Source of the DNA: Paramecium octaurelia
Lineage: Eukaryota; Ciliophora; Oligohymenophorea; Peniculida; Parameciidae
NCBI GenBank assembly: GCA_905182995.1
Contig: CAJJDP010000070.1
Span: 314,448 to 378,447 of the forward strand
Length of the DNA stretch: 64,000 nucleotides
Direction: 5' to 3'
Positions 14,213-27,462 of the stretch are shown one piece after another. The position numbers were made by a program, and so were the translations under genes. Below the pieces are notes generated by a model that saw only the letters and a program-made list of their open reading frames with translations, did not search any database and was not told the origin of the DNA. Numbering within the stretch: the stretch's first letter is position 1; each line of letters starts with the position of its first letter.

Positions 14213-15311
14213 ATGCATTCTTTGCCTAGATTGACTAATTAGAGCATAAACTGCCATATAAACAATTAATAAGACTGTTTGAGTGGTAGAAGATTTCAAC
14301 TTGGTGAAAATGTGCTCTATAACATTCATAAACAAGCTTTATAGGGATATCTGAAGTCTGGAGTAATTGATTAGAAGATAGTACAATTAAATTTATTGAA
14401 AATGAGCAAACTAAATAGTTATGATCTCTCTGTATTGAAAGATGTTTATTCATAACCTAATTCAAGTAGACTGGATTAATAATAAGCAAATGTTATATTA
14501 TCTAAAGTAAGTTTTAATCATTTAAATATAAGATAAAAACACAAAGGAACCCGAAGAGCATAAATTTTAATCAAAAGAATTAAAATGAGTTGAGTTAAGA
14601 AGAAATCGATTTTATGACAATTGAGGAATAATTGTATTATTTATCACTTATACCTTAGAAAACAGTGCTTAAGATCTAAAATAAATACTTCTAAAGTGTT
14701 CAATGGAACCTACTTAATAGATCCAACAATAAATGATCTTAAAAAAATAAGTTTACAAGGAAAGAGATAGTTACATCATCTGTTAAGTAAAGAACCATAA
14801 AAGAAATTAAATAAAAAAGCCTCATTATTACAAAGGTAATCTAGCATAGTAAATCCATTACAATATCGTAAACCATCAATTCAAGGTATGGAAGTGGAGG
14901 ATGTTACTTAATACATGTCATCCAAAATATTGGAATCTAAAGCTAACATTGAACAATTAGTTGAGCGACTTAAATAACCAGAAATATCTGAAAAACAAAA
15001 GTATTTCTTTGATCTTGTATAAAATTGTGAATGTAAAGCTCTAAATTCTCTGATTTAAGAGAAATCCTTTGATTAGTCAATTATTAATACACCTGATTAA
15101 GTAATTTTGTGAAAAATAATATTAGAAAGGATTCTATGCAATTCATATAGCTATCAAGAAGTAAAACCCATAGTTGTTTAAGCTTCTGATAAAGAATGGT
15201 GCAAGAACAAATATATTAACAAAGAATGGAAAATCATTACAATAACTCAGTGAACTGTATCAAAATTAAGAAATTATGGAAATCCTAGAAACTTAAAAAT
15301 ATTATAAATGA
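14213..15311 (+). CDS. Ankyrin-repeat-like protein
   Basis: 340 aa with introns 14507-14532 (26 nt), 14696-14720 and 15101-15125 (25 nt each). The last intron carries an in-frame TGA; reading through it without splicing would stop the protein early. After splicing the C-terminus reads GFYAIHIAIKKQNPQLFKLL, then IKNGARTNILTKNGKSLQQL, an ankyrin repeat of the G-x-x-A-L-H-x-A type with the following N-G-A loop. The preceding acidic helix may be a degenerate repeat. The N-terminal 200 residues are Gln/Asn/Lys-rich and likely disordered. Presumably a protein-interaction adaptor. Confidence 0.72.
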
Positions 15312-15344
15312 TGTTTTATTAACTAATTAATTAATTCATTCTTA

Positions 15345-16338
15345 TCAAAATATTGCGCATTTGTTATTTGGTATTGGTAATGCACATTAAACTAAACCAA
15401 AATTAGATTCTTTTGCTTTCTTTGATGATGCTTAAACATTCCATAGGTTTAGGTTTTTAATTTTATCACATACTAATAATAATATTATTATATAATTACT
15501 AATAGTAATATGTGCTAAGATTAGTTTTGAATCAGATTCATTATCAATACAGAAAGATTCTTTAAAATCTGATAGAGTCAATTTATATTAGCTTTGCTCT
15601 TGATAAATTAAATATTCAAAGCTATCGTAACCTGCAAGAGTGAAGTTGGGGTAGTATTATTAATAATTAATAGATTTTAGCCAATCCTTTATTGATGGTA
15701 TTGAGTTCTAATAAAGTTCGAGATTCTCAAGTAGTCCTTTCTTAGAAATTAATCCCATTTCTATAAGTTAATTAGAAATGTATACATTCATCTAATTTAG
15801 CTAATATTCTTCTTTAATATCCCAATCTATCAATGCCATACTTATTTAATAGGTATTTACACTAATTTGTAGATGGCAATGAGTTTTATAAACTTACATT
15901 GTCGTAAATCTTTAAATCAATAAAATTTTAAAAATAACGCTCCTTTAAACCAATCTCCATTAAAAATGAAGCAATTGGTTGAAATTTAACACTTTATATT
16001 GATGATTGAGATTCTTAAGTCGTGACACTGTCATCCAATATTTAACTCGTAGAATTATTTAATTTTGCTAAATTGATTGGGATGATAGTATCCATTGACT
16101 TAGTTTCATTCAGTGAATCATCTACTTAACCTCGTTTGTTCTTCATTCTAGATTAAGCTTCTATTAATGCATTTTTGACATCTTCCTTTTGTTATTGCAT
16201 TTCTTGAATATTTTATTATAAGTATTATATTTTCTCTTGCCATTATTCTATTAAATCGTTGTAACGAGATTCTACCTAATTGTGGTTGAATCTATTCATT
16301 GATTTTGAGTCAAAACTGAGTTCTTAATTGATTGACAT
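15345..16338 (-). CDS. SAM-domain protein with N-terminal coiled coil
   Basis: About 313-322 aa. A 25-nt intron that ends three codons after the LDE of the SAM domain is required. A 27-nt stretch near the 3' end is probably an in-frame intron, and a 36-nt GT-AG stretch inside the SAM domain is better kept as coding. A coiled coil (residues 25-75) precedes a SAM-like domain: SFLMEIGLKERYFQNFIDLK, then YGIDRLGYQRRILAKLDE. A second SAM-like unit starts DWLKSINYQQYYPNFTLAGY. SAM domains mediate oligomerisation or RNA binding. The start codon lies only 55 bp from that of the cyclase gene on the opposite strand. Confidence 0.75.
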
Positions 16339-16393
16339 TCTGTTATAAATTAAAATGAAATAATTATTTCTGAATTATAGGAGGAATAATGAA

Positions 16394-19300
16394 ATGAAAA
16401 AAATCACATATCAAGTATTATATCAATAAACTAGTCTTATTAAGATTTAATTTCGGAATGGAGAGACTGTTTTATCGGATGGTTATAGGAAAAATGACAA
16501 CAAAATAAAAAGAGCAAATCTCTATATTTTTTTCCCTCTCAGAACTCTTAAGGAAAATATTCTTTACTTTCTCCTACTCATTTTATAGGTTTCCTCGTCT
16601 TAGACCTTATATTTTGTAGGGATTCTTCTGGTCATACAACAATGGCTAGTTGATTTGTACAATCTTATGAAAATTAAAAAAATGGATAAAATGATAAATA
16701 GTTAAGAAGCAAGAGTATTAAAATAATGGGATGAATGTATTATCAATAAAGAAATAATTGAGAAAATCAAGGAAAGATTAACTAAGTAGGATTAGAGTGA
16801 TTACAATTAAGGAAGTAAAATTAAATCATAAGCTGAAAAGAATTCATAAGGAAAAGTAGTTGAACAGGTGTAAAACTAGAAAAAAGGAACTATAGTTTGT
16901 ATTTTTTAAATCTAATTTTAAGCCATTATATCAATCCCGTTATAGAAAGTATCTTATAAGCACCAATCGAGCATTAAAAATACCAAAACTGATAATGTTA
17001 ATAAATATAATCAAATGAGTCCATTGATTGAAAAGGATATTGCCTTAAAATTACAGTAAGTTTAATTGATGGAAGCTGAACCATTAATAATTGAAGTTAA
17101 AAAGAGAGTGCCTAGTATGTTTTTGAGAGATGCCCTTTCAACTTAATAGAATGTAGTATTGAATGAAAAGTTGAAAAAAATTGAAAAAGATAAAATGAAT
17201 TTGATTAAAATCTAAAATGTTGAAAATATAATGATAGGTGATGTGATTATATTAGAAAGAAATCAAAGAGCACCTTGCGACATACTTGTTTTGCATTGTA
17301 ATGATGAAAATTTTAGTGTGTAACATTAACTATGTGATTATTCATCCACAACAGTAAGAAAACCTGTGATCTAAAATAGATGTAACTTATTAAAATATAC
17401 TTTAAGCTGATTCTCAGAACTTAGCCCAATTTAAAAAATCTTTGACAGGTAATATCGTTTGTTAAGAACATAATTTTAAAATTAAGGGATTCTTTTAATT
17501 AAAAAAGGATCCTTAATCAAGAATATTTGGATTTGAGAATTTTATATTTTGTTAGGAAAAATTACTAGCAACGCCATGGGTATTGGGGATTGTTGTAAAA
17601 GTAGGAAACAATTGTTAATTTTATGCTCGATTTTAGGGAGAACTTAGATTTGAGAACTTTTAATTTCTTCCTCATTACATGGTTATTTTGGTCATCACTA
17701 TAGTAATATTTTACTTAAATTTAAGATTTAAATTATTGTTTACAATTAAAACCATGTGTTGTAGAATTTGAGATCGATTACTCAAATTATAATTGATAAT
17801 TGTATATTTTTGATCTTAATGGTTCCTCATTTCTATAAAGTATATTATAAGATTTGTAGCATTGTGCAACTTAAAGGAATAGGAACTATTTATTAAAAAT
17901 AGATAATGTCGTGTTGCATAGATACATACATTGATAAATAATATATTACAGTAAGTGTAGATGCATTTATTGAACACTCCTTTTCACTACAATGTATTAT
18001 TCATGATAATAAATTATGTGAATTTGATGAACCAAGATTTCTTTAATTTTTACTTTAAACTAATGCAAATCCCAGTATGCAGAATGAAGTCTAAAATGCA
18101 GAAAAAGAGGGTAATTTTTACTTTTCTATTTTTAGAATAAGAGGATTTTTTACAAAGGTCTTAAGTTATTAACTCCCTACTACAGAGTTAATGTTCAGAT
18201 GATCTTATGAGTTAACGAGAATAAAAAGTACATCAGATTCCTAAATCTGTTCAAGGCAAATTTATCTATTATGAATAGTCAGAACAAAAAGAGGATTCGA
18301 ATATCAATAAAATTGGTTTAATTTAACAAGATTAGGCATCAAAAGAGAAAACATTATCTAAAAACCATGAAGCTTATAATGAAACTATTCAAAGAGCATC
18401 CAATCTTTTAGGAAATTCAAAAGGATATCATTCATCAAAAGAACCATTTAAATCAGAAGAATATTAAATAGATGAGCAAGAGTTATGTTAGAATATGATG
18501 AGAAATGATGAACCAGATGAATTGAATCCATTATTGCTATAATTAGCTATAAATCACCTTGCTTTTTCTAAGATATTGATTACTGAAAAAAAAGAATAAA
18601 AAGTGAAAAATAAGTTCTTAGGTTTATTAGATTAGAAACAAATAAGTCTGGCAAAAGCTATGGGCTATGAATTCATATGTGTCAATAATGTTTAGTAATT
18701 TAATAATTGTAATAATTAGGAATATCTAGCATTATATTATTTAGGTTAATCAAGAATTCCATTCATTCAAATTAGTCATAACAAAACTAGATATTTAAAG
18801 ACAAAGGTTGTTTATGCTGTTTGAAATGATTCATTTTTATGGTCACGATAAATAGTTTATTTTATTCTTGAGAGAAGGAAATGTAAAGAAGAATGAAGGC
18901 ATTGATGATAAAGTTTGGAAACATCAATATGATTAACTTCATTACATTTATTATTCATATTGTTATTTAACCTCAGATAGTGCAAGTTTATTTTTACAAT
19001 CAGTAGAAAGTAATATACCAGATAACTAATTATATACTTTGATGGAATAAGTATTCAAATTAAATATCATTTTGGGGCTCAAATATACTTTGAAACCTGA
19101 ATGTTAAGATTTCATGAAAAATCTAAGGAAATCTGATTATCAAGTGTTTGCATATACTCAAAATTAGGAGATCTATTCCACTTCTATTTTGTATTAATCT
19201 GAACTTATACAATAAAATGATTTGGTCTTGCATTTCAATTAATAAAATGAAGAAGATTTACGAGCTTATTTTAAATAAAGTTTATTAGATTTTTCAAATA

Positions 19301-22300
19301 CTTTTGCTGATGCGAGCATTAATTCATCCTAACTTATTTAAGGTCTAGACTCATAAAACAAAATAATATTCGATAAAATCGACCAAAAGCCCAGAACAAA
19401 GAAAATAATAGTGATGATGAATAATTAATCATTGCAGTATATCACAGAGAACCATTATTTTACGAGCAATCTAAAATTAATCCTTAGCTTCACCAAAGTA
19501 CTATTTCTTTATTAAGCAACACAAGATTAACTAAATATTATCTAAGACATCTGGTGTACTTCAGCAAAAACCATTAATATATTATATGAAAACTAAAGCT
19601 TATTAAGATGCTTCTATGGGTCTCAGTTACAAATTTTGCAGCTATAATAATTCAGTTTATTTAAAAATCAAAAAATAGAAAAAGTATAGAAAAATAATTT
19701 CTTTTCGTAACTCATTATCTCCTTATAATAAAGATTAATATTTGAGAAATGCTATTTCAACGAAATGCAAATCAATTCTAATACCGATGTTATTTTACAA
19801 GGTTTCAAAGAGTTGGATAGACTTCTTTTCTTTTAAAGTCCTCTTCTAAAGATATTCTTTAGAGCCTTATACTAACAAACTCTATACAAAACAATAACAT
19901 TTGTTTCTACCTTTACTTTTGTTACTCTTATTTATACATCATATACGCTCGACTAGATGGACTATTTAATAGAAATCATATTTTACTTTTACATATACTA
20001 ATTCATTTTATTTTCCATTTAGCACTATTCTTTTTTTGATCAATCAAAAAAATTAAAATTCCATAAGGATTAATCTATTTTACTGAAAAAGTACTCATAA
20101 CACAAATCATCAATTGAGACAATAATCATTATGATTGTAAAACACATTATGTAAGGAGTTCTTATTTCGTGTATTTTTATTTATAAAATGTACGATTTGG
20201 AATACTATTTATATATTTATATGGCTATTAGTATTAGCGATATTTTTTATTTGATGATCAATTTGAATTTCATAGAAGCTATAATTTTAGCTGGGATATT
20301 TCCAATCATATTTTATTTCTATATATTGTTTGACAACATTCAAAATGATGAATGGAATAAGTCAATAGACACTGAAGATATATTTACAATTATTTTGGGA
20401 ATATCCTTCCTATTGATAACAAATCTTATCTTTGATTATGTTTAGAATCAACATATTCTCAGCATACCCAGAATCGATGAAGATTTCGTTTCATATTTAC
20501 ACTACATCTAAACGATGAAAGCATCAAAATAAAAAAAAACAAAGTTGACTATTTTATAAAATAGAGTAAATGAGCTTTTTGAAAATATTGAATCAGTAGA
20601 TTTAAGTATTTAAAAATGTATATTATACAATTTTATTGATTAGTGCTCTTAAATTAATAAAATAGTTAAAGTAAATTTGGTTAATGGCGTTAACAAATTT
20701 TCAAGAAGGCACAAACCATATTAATGTGGAAGAAGAAATAAATTATTCAAAGTTTCTAATTGCTTTTTTATCATAACACATTCTTAATTATCATATACTT
20801 TTACCAAGATAGAACTGATTTTTTTTTGGTTGTCTATTTGATAACCTTCTCTCTATAAGGATTATATTTTGCAATTCAACTATTCGTTTAATTACCTACA
20901 AATCAATAAGAATACCTAGAATATGCTAAATTCTTTTTATCAACCGCTGCTACTATTTCTATATTATTTGTTATGAAATCTGTTGATAATATCAACCAAA
21001 TTTTGACAATTTAATATTTTATAGTTTATGAATTGTCGATAAAATTCCATCCCATTTATGACTTCAGAGTATACATAATAACGGCTGTTGCTACTATTCT
21101 TGGATATATTGTTTGGTACATAGTTGAAAGCGATTCAATAATTTCAAACAGGATTGCTGTGATATAGTTTATAATTCTATTTTCTGTTTTACAATACTTG
21201 GTAAAGAGTTATGTAATTAAATCAAATAATCCTTTTAGTTTATTCAATTAGAAGAGGATCAAGCCTAGAATAAGTTGAATTTTATTGAATAAAATAACAA
21301 GATTAATGACATATTAGGTATTTTATTGCCTAAATTCATTCGGGATAGATTAAATGAAAGTAATGATCAATTAAATTGTAATAGCTGACCAATATAATAT
21401 TCATTAAAATTAAGGTTTGGTCGCAATTGTATTTTGTGATATTTGTAACTTTGACCAAATGGTGACTGAAGAAAAGGATAAAATAATTACATTTTTGGAT
21501 GATATTTTTAGAACTTTTGATAAATATTGTTAAATTTATGGGGTTCAAAAGATAGAAACAGTTGGAAAGACTTACTTAGCATCAGCAGGTCTCAAGGCGT
21601 GTGAATAAGAATTGGCTTATTTATCTTAAGTAGACCCAGTTTAAAGAGCCTTAAATTTGGCCGAGCAGATGATGATCTATATCAGATCAAAGATGTAAGT
21701 TTCTTTATCAACCTAGGTGGGGATATAAGGGCTAACAATTAGTTGGTAAAATTGGCATCCATTTTGGAGGGGCTATAAGTGGAGTTATAGGATTTCATAA
21801 GCCTCAATTTTCGCTTATTGGAGATACTGTGAATACGACGAGTAGAATTTGCTCAACTGGTTTGGAGAATGCTATTACATTATCAGAATAAGCTTTTGAT
21901 TAATTAAAAAATGAAAATATTGAATTTGAAATAAGACACGTTGAGATGAAAGGCTTGGGCAATAGACCGACTTACATTTATAAAGGGAAGATTAAACATA
22001 AAGAAAAATAGTTTTAGATATAGAGTGATTTGGACTTATAGAGTAAGGATGCTAGAAGTTAAATGGTGAGGAAGAATCATGAAATTTTTAAGAAGGATCT
22101 AAAAAAAAGGAAAACTATTTTGACTTTAATCGATACTATGAAATAGAGAATGGATTCTATGTAAGAATAAGGAACACAAAATGTATTTGGAATAAAACCA
22201 ATAGAACCAAATTATTATTAAACTTATGAGGATAAATCTGGGCATTCAATCAAATTGTTATAACAACAAGAATCTGATGAGAATTACACTTAAAAGTCGG

Positions 22301-23800
22301 ATGCCAAAACAAGTACATTCAAAAGACTAGTCACTATGTTTTAGAATAAGTTTTAACTTGAAAATTATTAACCATAAATTGATGAACTCATTGACTATGA
22401 ACAACTATTGGTAATCTTATATAAATTAATTAGAGAATGTCATTCTGTTGAAGAATGAATATACCCTGGAACATAATATAATTAAAGAAACTTCTTTTAT
22501 GTAGTTATTGCAAATATCTTATTATAAAAAATAAATGAGTCAGTTTGTCAGCTATGAATAATATCAAGAGTTCGTCAAGATTCAATCTAAAAATCAAACC
22601 GTATAAAATTTAAGAATATATGTTCTTTATTACATTATTAAATCTTTTTGTTAGGTTTAATTTTATGAAAATTTCAACATGGGCTTAATAGGAATGTAAT
22701 GGTTCTGTTGTTTACTTAATCTGATGTAATTTATCGTAAATAACAAACAGTATTTTGGAAAGTGGAAGATTTTCATAATAATTTTACTATTTTTTGAAGC
22801 TTTACTAAGTGGGCTAGTGATAGAACTTGTGGATGATGATTACTTAAAAAACATTCATGTCTATGAAATAATCTTCATCTAATCCTTGTTTTGCAGTATT
22901 CAAATACTAAGCTTTTGGATAAAAGTGCAATTTTGCATTACTGTTGCAATTTATTCTACTATTATCCTGGCAATTGATGGAACATAAATCGTTTCAATAT
23001 ATTTTATCCTAATCAGTTCCATGTATAATATGATATTGATTTTATTGATTGAATAATAATAAGTAAGTTGTTTTAATTAAAAAATAATCTATAAAACATA
23101 GCAATAAAAGGAATCGCAATTACTGTAGTATTTATTACCAAAACATATCTTAAATAATTTCTTAGATGACAGAATTAACAATATTGGTATTTGTGATAAA
23201 ATCGATGATCTAACCATATTATTTGCTGACATAGCTGGTTTTACTGAATACTCAAGCAAAGTTAACCCAGAAGAAGTATTGGTCATGCTCAAAAATTTAT
23301 TCGTAGAATTTGACAGGAAATGTTGTGATTTGAATGTATATAAATTATATACTATTGGGGACTGTTATGTAGCAATTGGAATGATTGATTATCATAACAG
23401 AAATCCTCAATAGGAAGCTAAAAATATTATAGATTTGGCATTTGAAATGATTAAAATTATTGCTTAAGTCAGGAAATAAATCAATTTTGAAGGACTAAAC
23501 ATGAGAATAGGAGTACATACAGGGCCTGTATTTGGCGGTGTGATGGGTACAGATATTGTTAGATATGACATATATGGACCAGATGTACTAATAGCCAATA
23601 AGATGGAATCAAATGGAGTCAAAGGGAATGTACAAGTGAGTTAGTCAACAAAGAAGTATTTGGAGGAACTTTATCCAGATCTATATACTTTTGAATTGAA
23701 TGTTAATTTAGAATTGAAAGCAATAGGACGATAAATAGAGGGATACTTAGTGAAGAAGTATGAAGAAGATCCCGTTAATGAATAAAATGTCCCATTTTGA
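16394..23800 (+). CDS. Guanylyl cyclase with P4-ATPase-like N-terminal half
   Basis: About 7.4 kb with numerous short introns (17382-17406 and 17703-17725 mapped exactly), giving roughly 2,300 aa. N-terminal: P4-type features such as FFPLRTLKENILYFLLLILQ and VGDVIILERNQRAPCDI. The nucleotide-handling motifs are gone: SVDAFIEHS sits where DKTGTLT is expected and FAYTQNQE where MLTGDKxE is expected. C-terminal: two blocks of membrane segments, each followed by a cyclase domain. C1 has LVAIVFCDIC and KIETVGKTYLASAG, with the guanine-selecting Glu but the second metal Asp replaced. C2 has both metal Asps (TILFADIAGF and YTIGDCYVAI). This matches the ciliate/apicomplexan guanylyl cyclases with mammalian adenylyl cyclase topology. 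An in-frame ATG also exists at 16355. Confidence 0.92.
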
Positions 23801-23852
23801 GTTTCTGATATTACTATAATTTTTATAATTAAATATTTTTTTATTATTTTAC

Positions 23853-26042
23853 TCATTTTTTTATTGTTGCTATTGGTACGTATTGCTGAGCTGATATTAT
23901 TAGGGGACGTTATTAGCCAAACATTGTCGGCCTTTGTACAGTCACAGCTCTTTATTTGAAATATGATGTTACTCTCTAAGGAGACAAAGATGAATTAATC
24001 TGAACTGGTTGGACAATGCTTTATTTTTAATTCAGTAAATTTTAAGAGTACATTATTGGTTAATACCTAGTTTAAGGATTAATTAATTTTGGAGTAGCAA
24101 CTGCCATACCTTAAGTAGGAAATGCATTAGCTTTTATTTATCTTAATTATTATTATGATTGTGTTTGGTGTTGAATAGAGTATCTAGGATTCAAAACTTA
24201 ACTTTAGTGGATGGGATTTTCTTAAACTAAAATATTCTTAGAGTTTTAAGGTGTTGATTGATATGGGTAGTAGTTTGGTTGTAATACAGTTGGATGAGCT
24301 GAATTGATTAATGAAGAATATATAACTTATGGATAAATTTATTAATTTGGAACTGCTGTTTATTATATTTATTTTTATGGTTATTTAGGTTATTATTATT
24401 ATTATTATTATTACTATGGTTATTGTAATGGTTATTATTTTGGTTATGGCTATTTAACTAATTATGGAGATTTTGGTGCTGATTATCTATCATTTGTTAT
24501 AATTAATGGATTTTATTTATTACCTAAATATTTTGGTAAGATGTTCTCAAGGCCTTCACCAAAATAGGTGATCTTAGCAGAAATTTCAACTTGTTACTGG
24601 AATTATAAGCCATAATGTTTTAACCATTTTTAATCTCTATCCAAATACAATTTTTTAGCAGTTTCTGGTGTATCACTCTTGTCTCCAGGAGCATTTTTGA
24701 CAGGAGCAAATTCATCTTCTCTTTTTACTTCAATCAACCCAAATTACTCCTTTGGACAAAGGGGAAAGCAATCAAAAAAAAACAGTTCAAATTTCAACGC
24801 ATTTGTTTAATCAGGTTTAACTATCTATTTCTAATTGATGTCATAATAATCATATTTTTTTTAGGCAACATGATAACTAATTTATTGCTAATTTAATTAC
24901 TTTGCAGCCAACTTATTACTTGTTTGAGGATCTTCTATTATTTTATGTGCAAATTCAACTGTGCAAATCATTTACGCTATACCTCCTGCATCATAGATTA
25001 GCTCTCCTTACTAATTCTTCTTATGCAGATCTTCCTAAGTCATTTCACTGTACTCTAATCTAAATTTAAATATTCACCTATTACGCATGGTTTTTCATTG
25101 ATTAAGGCATGAATTCCTACCTTTTCTTCCGCATGGGCCTTTTTCACAAATTTACTACAAATGGTTAGATTTTTTGATTCTACATATCCAATCCAAATTG
25201 GATCACATAATTTACAAAGGGCATTATCCACTGGACATATATGGATGTATTTGATGCCCAAACATTTCATATAATCCAAATAGCCCTGATTATAGAGACT
25301 ACTAAAAATTCCTCCGTTTCCTTTTCAATATAATAAGGATATTCTTACCATCAGGTCCTTCAAGAATTGCTGTTGAATCACTCAACATGATTTCTCCATT
25401 TATGGATAAAATGGGAAGGGAGTCCTATTGAAAAAAAGTGATTTGATCTGATTGAAGATTAAAGTAATTGTTTTCAATGAAAAACTGAGTAGTTTCTTCA
25501 TGATTAACATCAGAAGTCATGATAAAGAATTGAATAGGCAAACACTATCCGATTTTTGATTGGATCGTGTTTTAGAGACTCAAAATTCGTTCACAAAATA
25601 TTTGAAATAAAGTCTTATGAGAAGGCAAGCCAATGTCATACATTCCCTTGGCTTTATTAAAACCCAGTCGAGTACCTTATCCGCCAGCCATCATTGCCAC
25701 GCAAACTTGATAAGTATTAAATTGTAAGCATACCCTTTCCTTCCGAAATTAATTTTTCTCCCAATTTTTGGTACTGTTGGAGAGTGTCTTTGGGAGTAGA
25801 GGCAACTCGCAATACATTTTTGATAGGATTTAGTTCGCGATTTTCATTAGGCTTTTCTTTATAATGACTATAGACCTAAATTGGGGATTGCAATTTACAT
25901 CAATAAGATTTCGAATATTTATGGATTCCAACTTTTCTAAGAGCTTCTCTTTATCCTTTTCCTCCAAAGTGCTGAGGTAGTCTAAGAGAAGTTGCTATTT
26001 GCATTCTTCATAATCCTACAAGGTTGAGACTTTCTTTCTCAT
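23853..26042 (-). CDS. UAP1: UDP-N-acetylglucosamine pyrophosphorylase with long Q/N-rich C-terminal tail
   Basis: 695 aa with introns 25876-25898 (23), 25706-25733 (28), 25321-25348 (28) and 25055-25077 (23); spliced length is exactly 696 codons. The nucleotide-binding motif is [48 protein letters not shown] and VIEYSEMT follow in family order, ending [10 protein letters not shown]. The enzyme makes UDP-GlcNAc from GlcNAc-1-P and UTP for GPI, N-glycan and chitin-type synthesis. Instead of ending there, the same frame continues about 225 residues as a Gln/Asn/Pro-rich tail with a polyQ run and motifs such as QRPTMFGQQRP. There is no ATG near the start of the tail, so it is not a separate gene. 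Confidence 0.92.
24389..24413. repeat. ATT/TAA microsatellite coding polyQ
   Basis: Eight to nine ATT units on the plus strand; on the coding minus strand they read TAG/TAA, i.e. consecutive Gln, inside the tail of the pyrophosphorylase. In any other frame they would read Asn or Ile. Confidence 0.85.
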
Positions 26043-26225
26043 TTGGATATTAATTAATTTATTATACACATCTCTATACAATTGAAGTTATTTAATAAAT
26101 TGAGTGGTCAGCTATCAAAGTAGGTTTGAATCTTGTATGCAAAATGATAATAATATATATGTATTGAAATTTAAGTTCAAATATCCACTCGTCTCAGTAT
26201 AAATCGATTAAATTTAATATTGATT

Positions 26226-27432
26226 ATGAGCGAGAAAAAGGCTACAATACAGGACTATATAAAAAACAAAGTGAAGCCAGTGTTCGATCAATTAATAGCT
26301 AGGATAGTCATTGAAAAACCGGATGACGTGTACTCATGGTCTATAAATTGGTTACAAAAACAATGTAAAAATATATTGTCATTTTAAAGAAAGTGGCGTA
26401 TAAGTGCAGTTACACGTTCATCATGATCTCAGTGAAGAAGACGAGGAGGAGGAAGAAGTTGTTTTGGAGATAAAACAACAATAAAAGTAACAAACTAGAG
26501 CAGCAGTTTCTGCTGAAGTTTATGGAGATTACAATAAGAAGGAGGATTTTAAGCCAAGATTTATCCAGAAATCCGAGGCCCAAATCGAAAGGATAAAGAA
26601 AAGAATTCTAAATTCATTTATGTTCTAGGCCTTGGATGAAAAGGATCTGAATATTGTATTGGGAGCTATGGATGAGAAGAAATTTTAGTAAGAGTTATCA
26701 TTTACCTATATGAAGAGTTGGAGACGTCGTAATCAAACAGGGAGATGATGGAAACGAGTTGTACGTTATTGACGAGGGAAGATTGGAATGCTACAAAAAG
26801 TTTACAGGATTGGAGGAAGAGAAATTGCTAAAGACCTATATCCCAGGGGAATCCTTTGGAGAATTGGCCTTATTGTATAATGCTCCAAGAGCAGCCACAA
26901 TTAAGGCCATTGAGGAAGTCACAACATTTGCTTTGGATAGAGAGACTTTTAACAACATTGTCAAGTTTTCAGCCATCAAGAAGAGAGAGCAGATGGAAGA
27001 AATATTAAGCAAAATTGAACTATTATAATCAATGGATAATTATGAAAGGGTTTAACTGTGTGATGTACTTAAGGAAGAAAAGCATAAGGCAGGAGAAACC
27101 ATTATTACTGAAGTATTAGTTAAATTAAATAAAGGGTGAAATTGGAGATCGAATTTACTTGATCATCGAAGGGGAACTAGAGGCTTATTGGAAAGGACAG
27201 AGTGAAAAAGTCTATGATTATAAGCCAGGAGATTACTTTGGAGAATTGGCATTATTGAAGAACACTCCAAGATAAGCAACTGTCATAGCTAAAGTAATTT
27301 GGCAATAATATTATCTAGACTGATGTCGTATTATTATATTGCGATTTCAACTCATTCAGAAGATTGATGGGTCCCTTAGAGGAAGTGCTCAAGAGAAATG
27401 TAGAGAGATATGAAAAATATTTACAATAATGA
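26226..27432 (+). CDS. cAMP-dependent protein kinase regulatory subunit
   Basis: 368 aa with introns 26365-26389 (25), 26688-26715 (28), 27113-27134 (22) and 27294-27318 (25). An N-terminal helix for dimerisation (MSEKKATIQDYIKNKVKPVF) and an acidic linker precede a pseudosubstrate-like inhibitor site, TRAAVSAEV. Two cyclic-nucleotide-binding domains follow with phosphate-binding cassettes FGELALLYNAPRAATI and FGELALLKNTPRQATV; each keeps the Glu and Arg that grip the cyclic phosphate. It should hold the catalytic subunit inactive until the nucleotide binds. It lies between two cyclase genes, an arrangement that may be coincidental. Confidence 0.95.
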
Positions 27433-27462
27433 TTATAATTAGACATATCGATTTATTTATTA

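Noticed and set aside
24491..24493. Asn-rich reading starting at this minus-strand ATG
   Set aside because: It reads the TAA repeat as Asn but breaks at a TGA; the Gln frame is continuous with the pyrophosphorylase and with the downstream tail.
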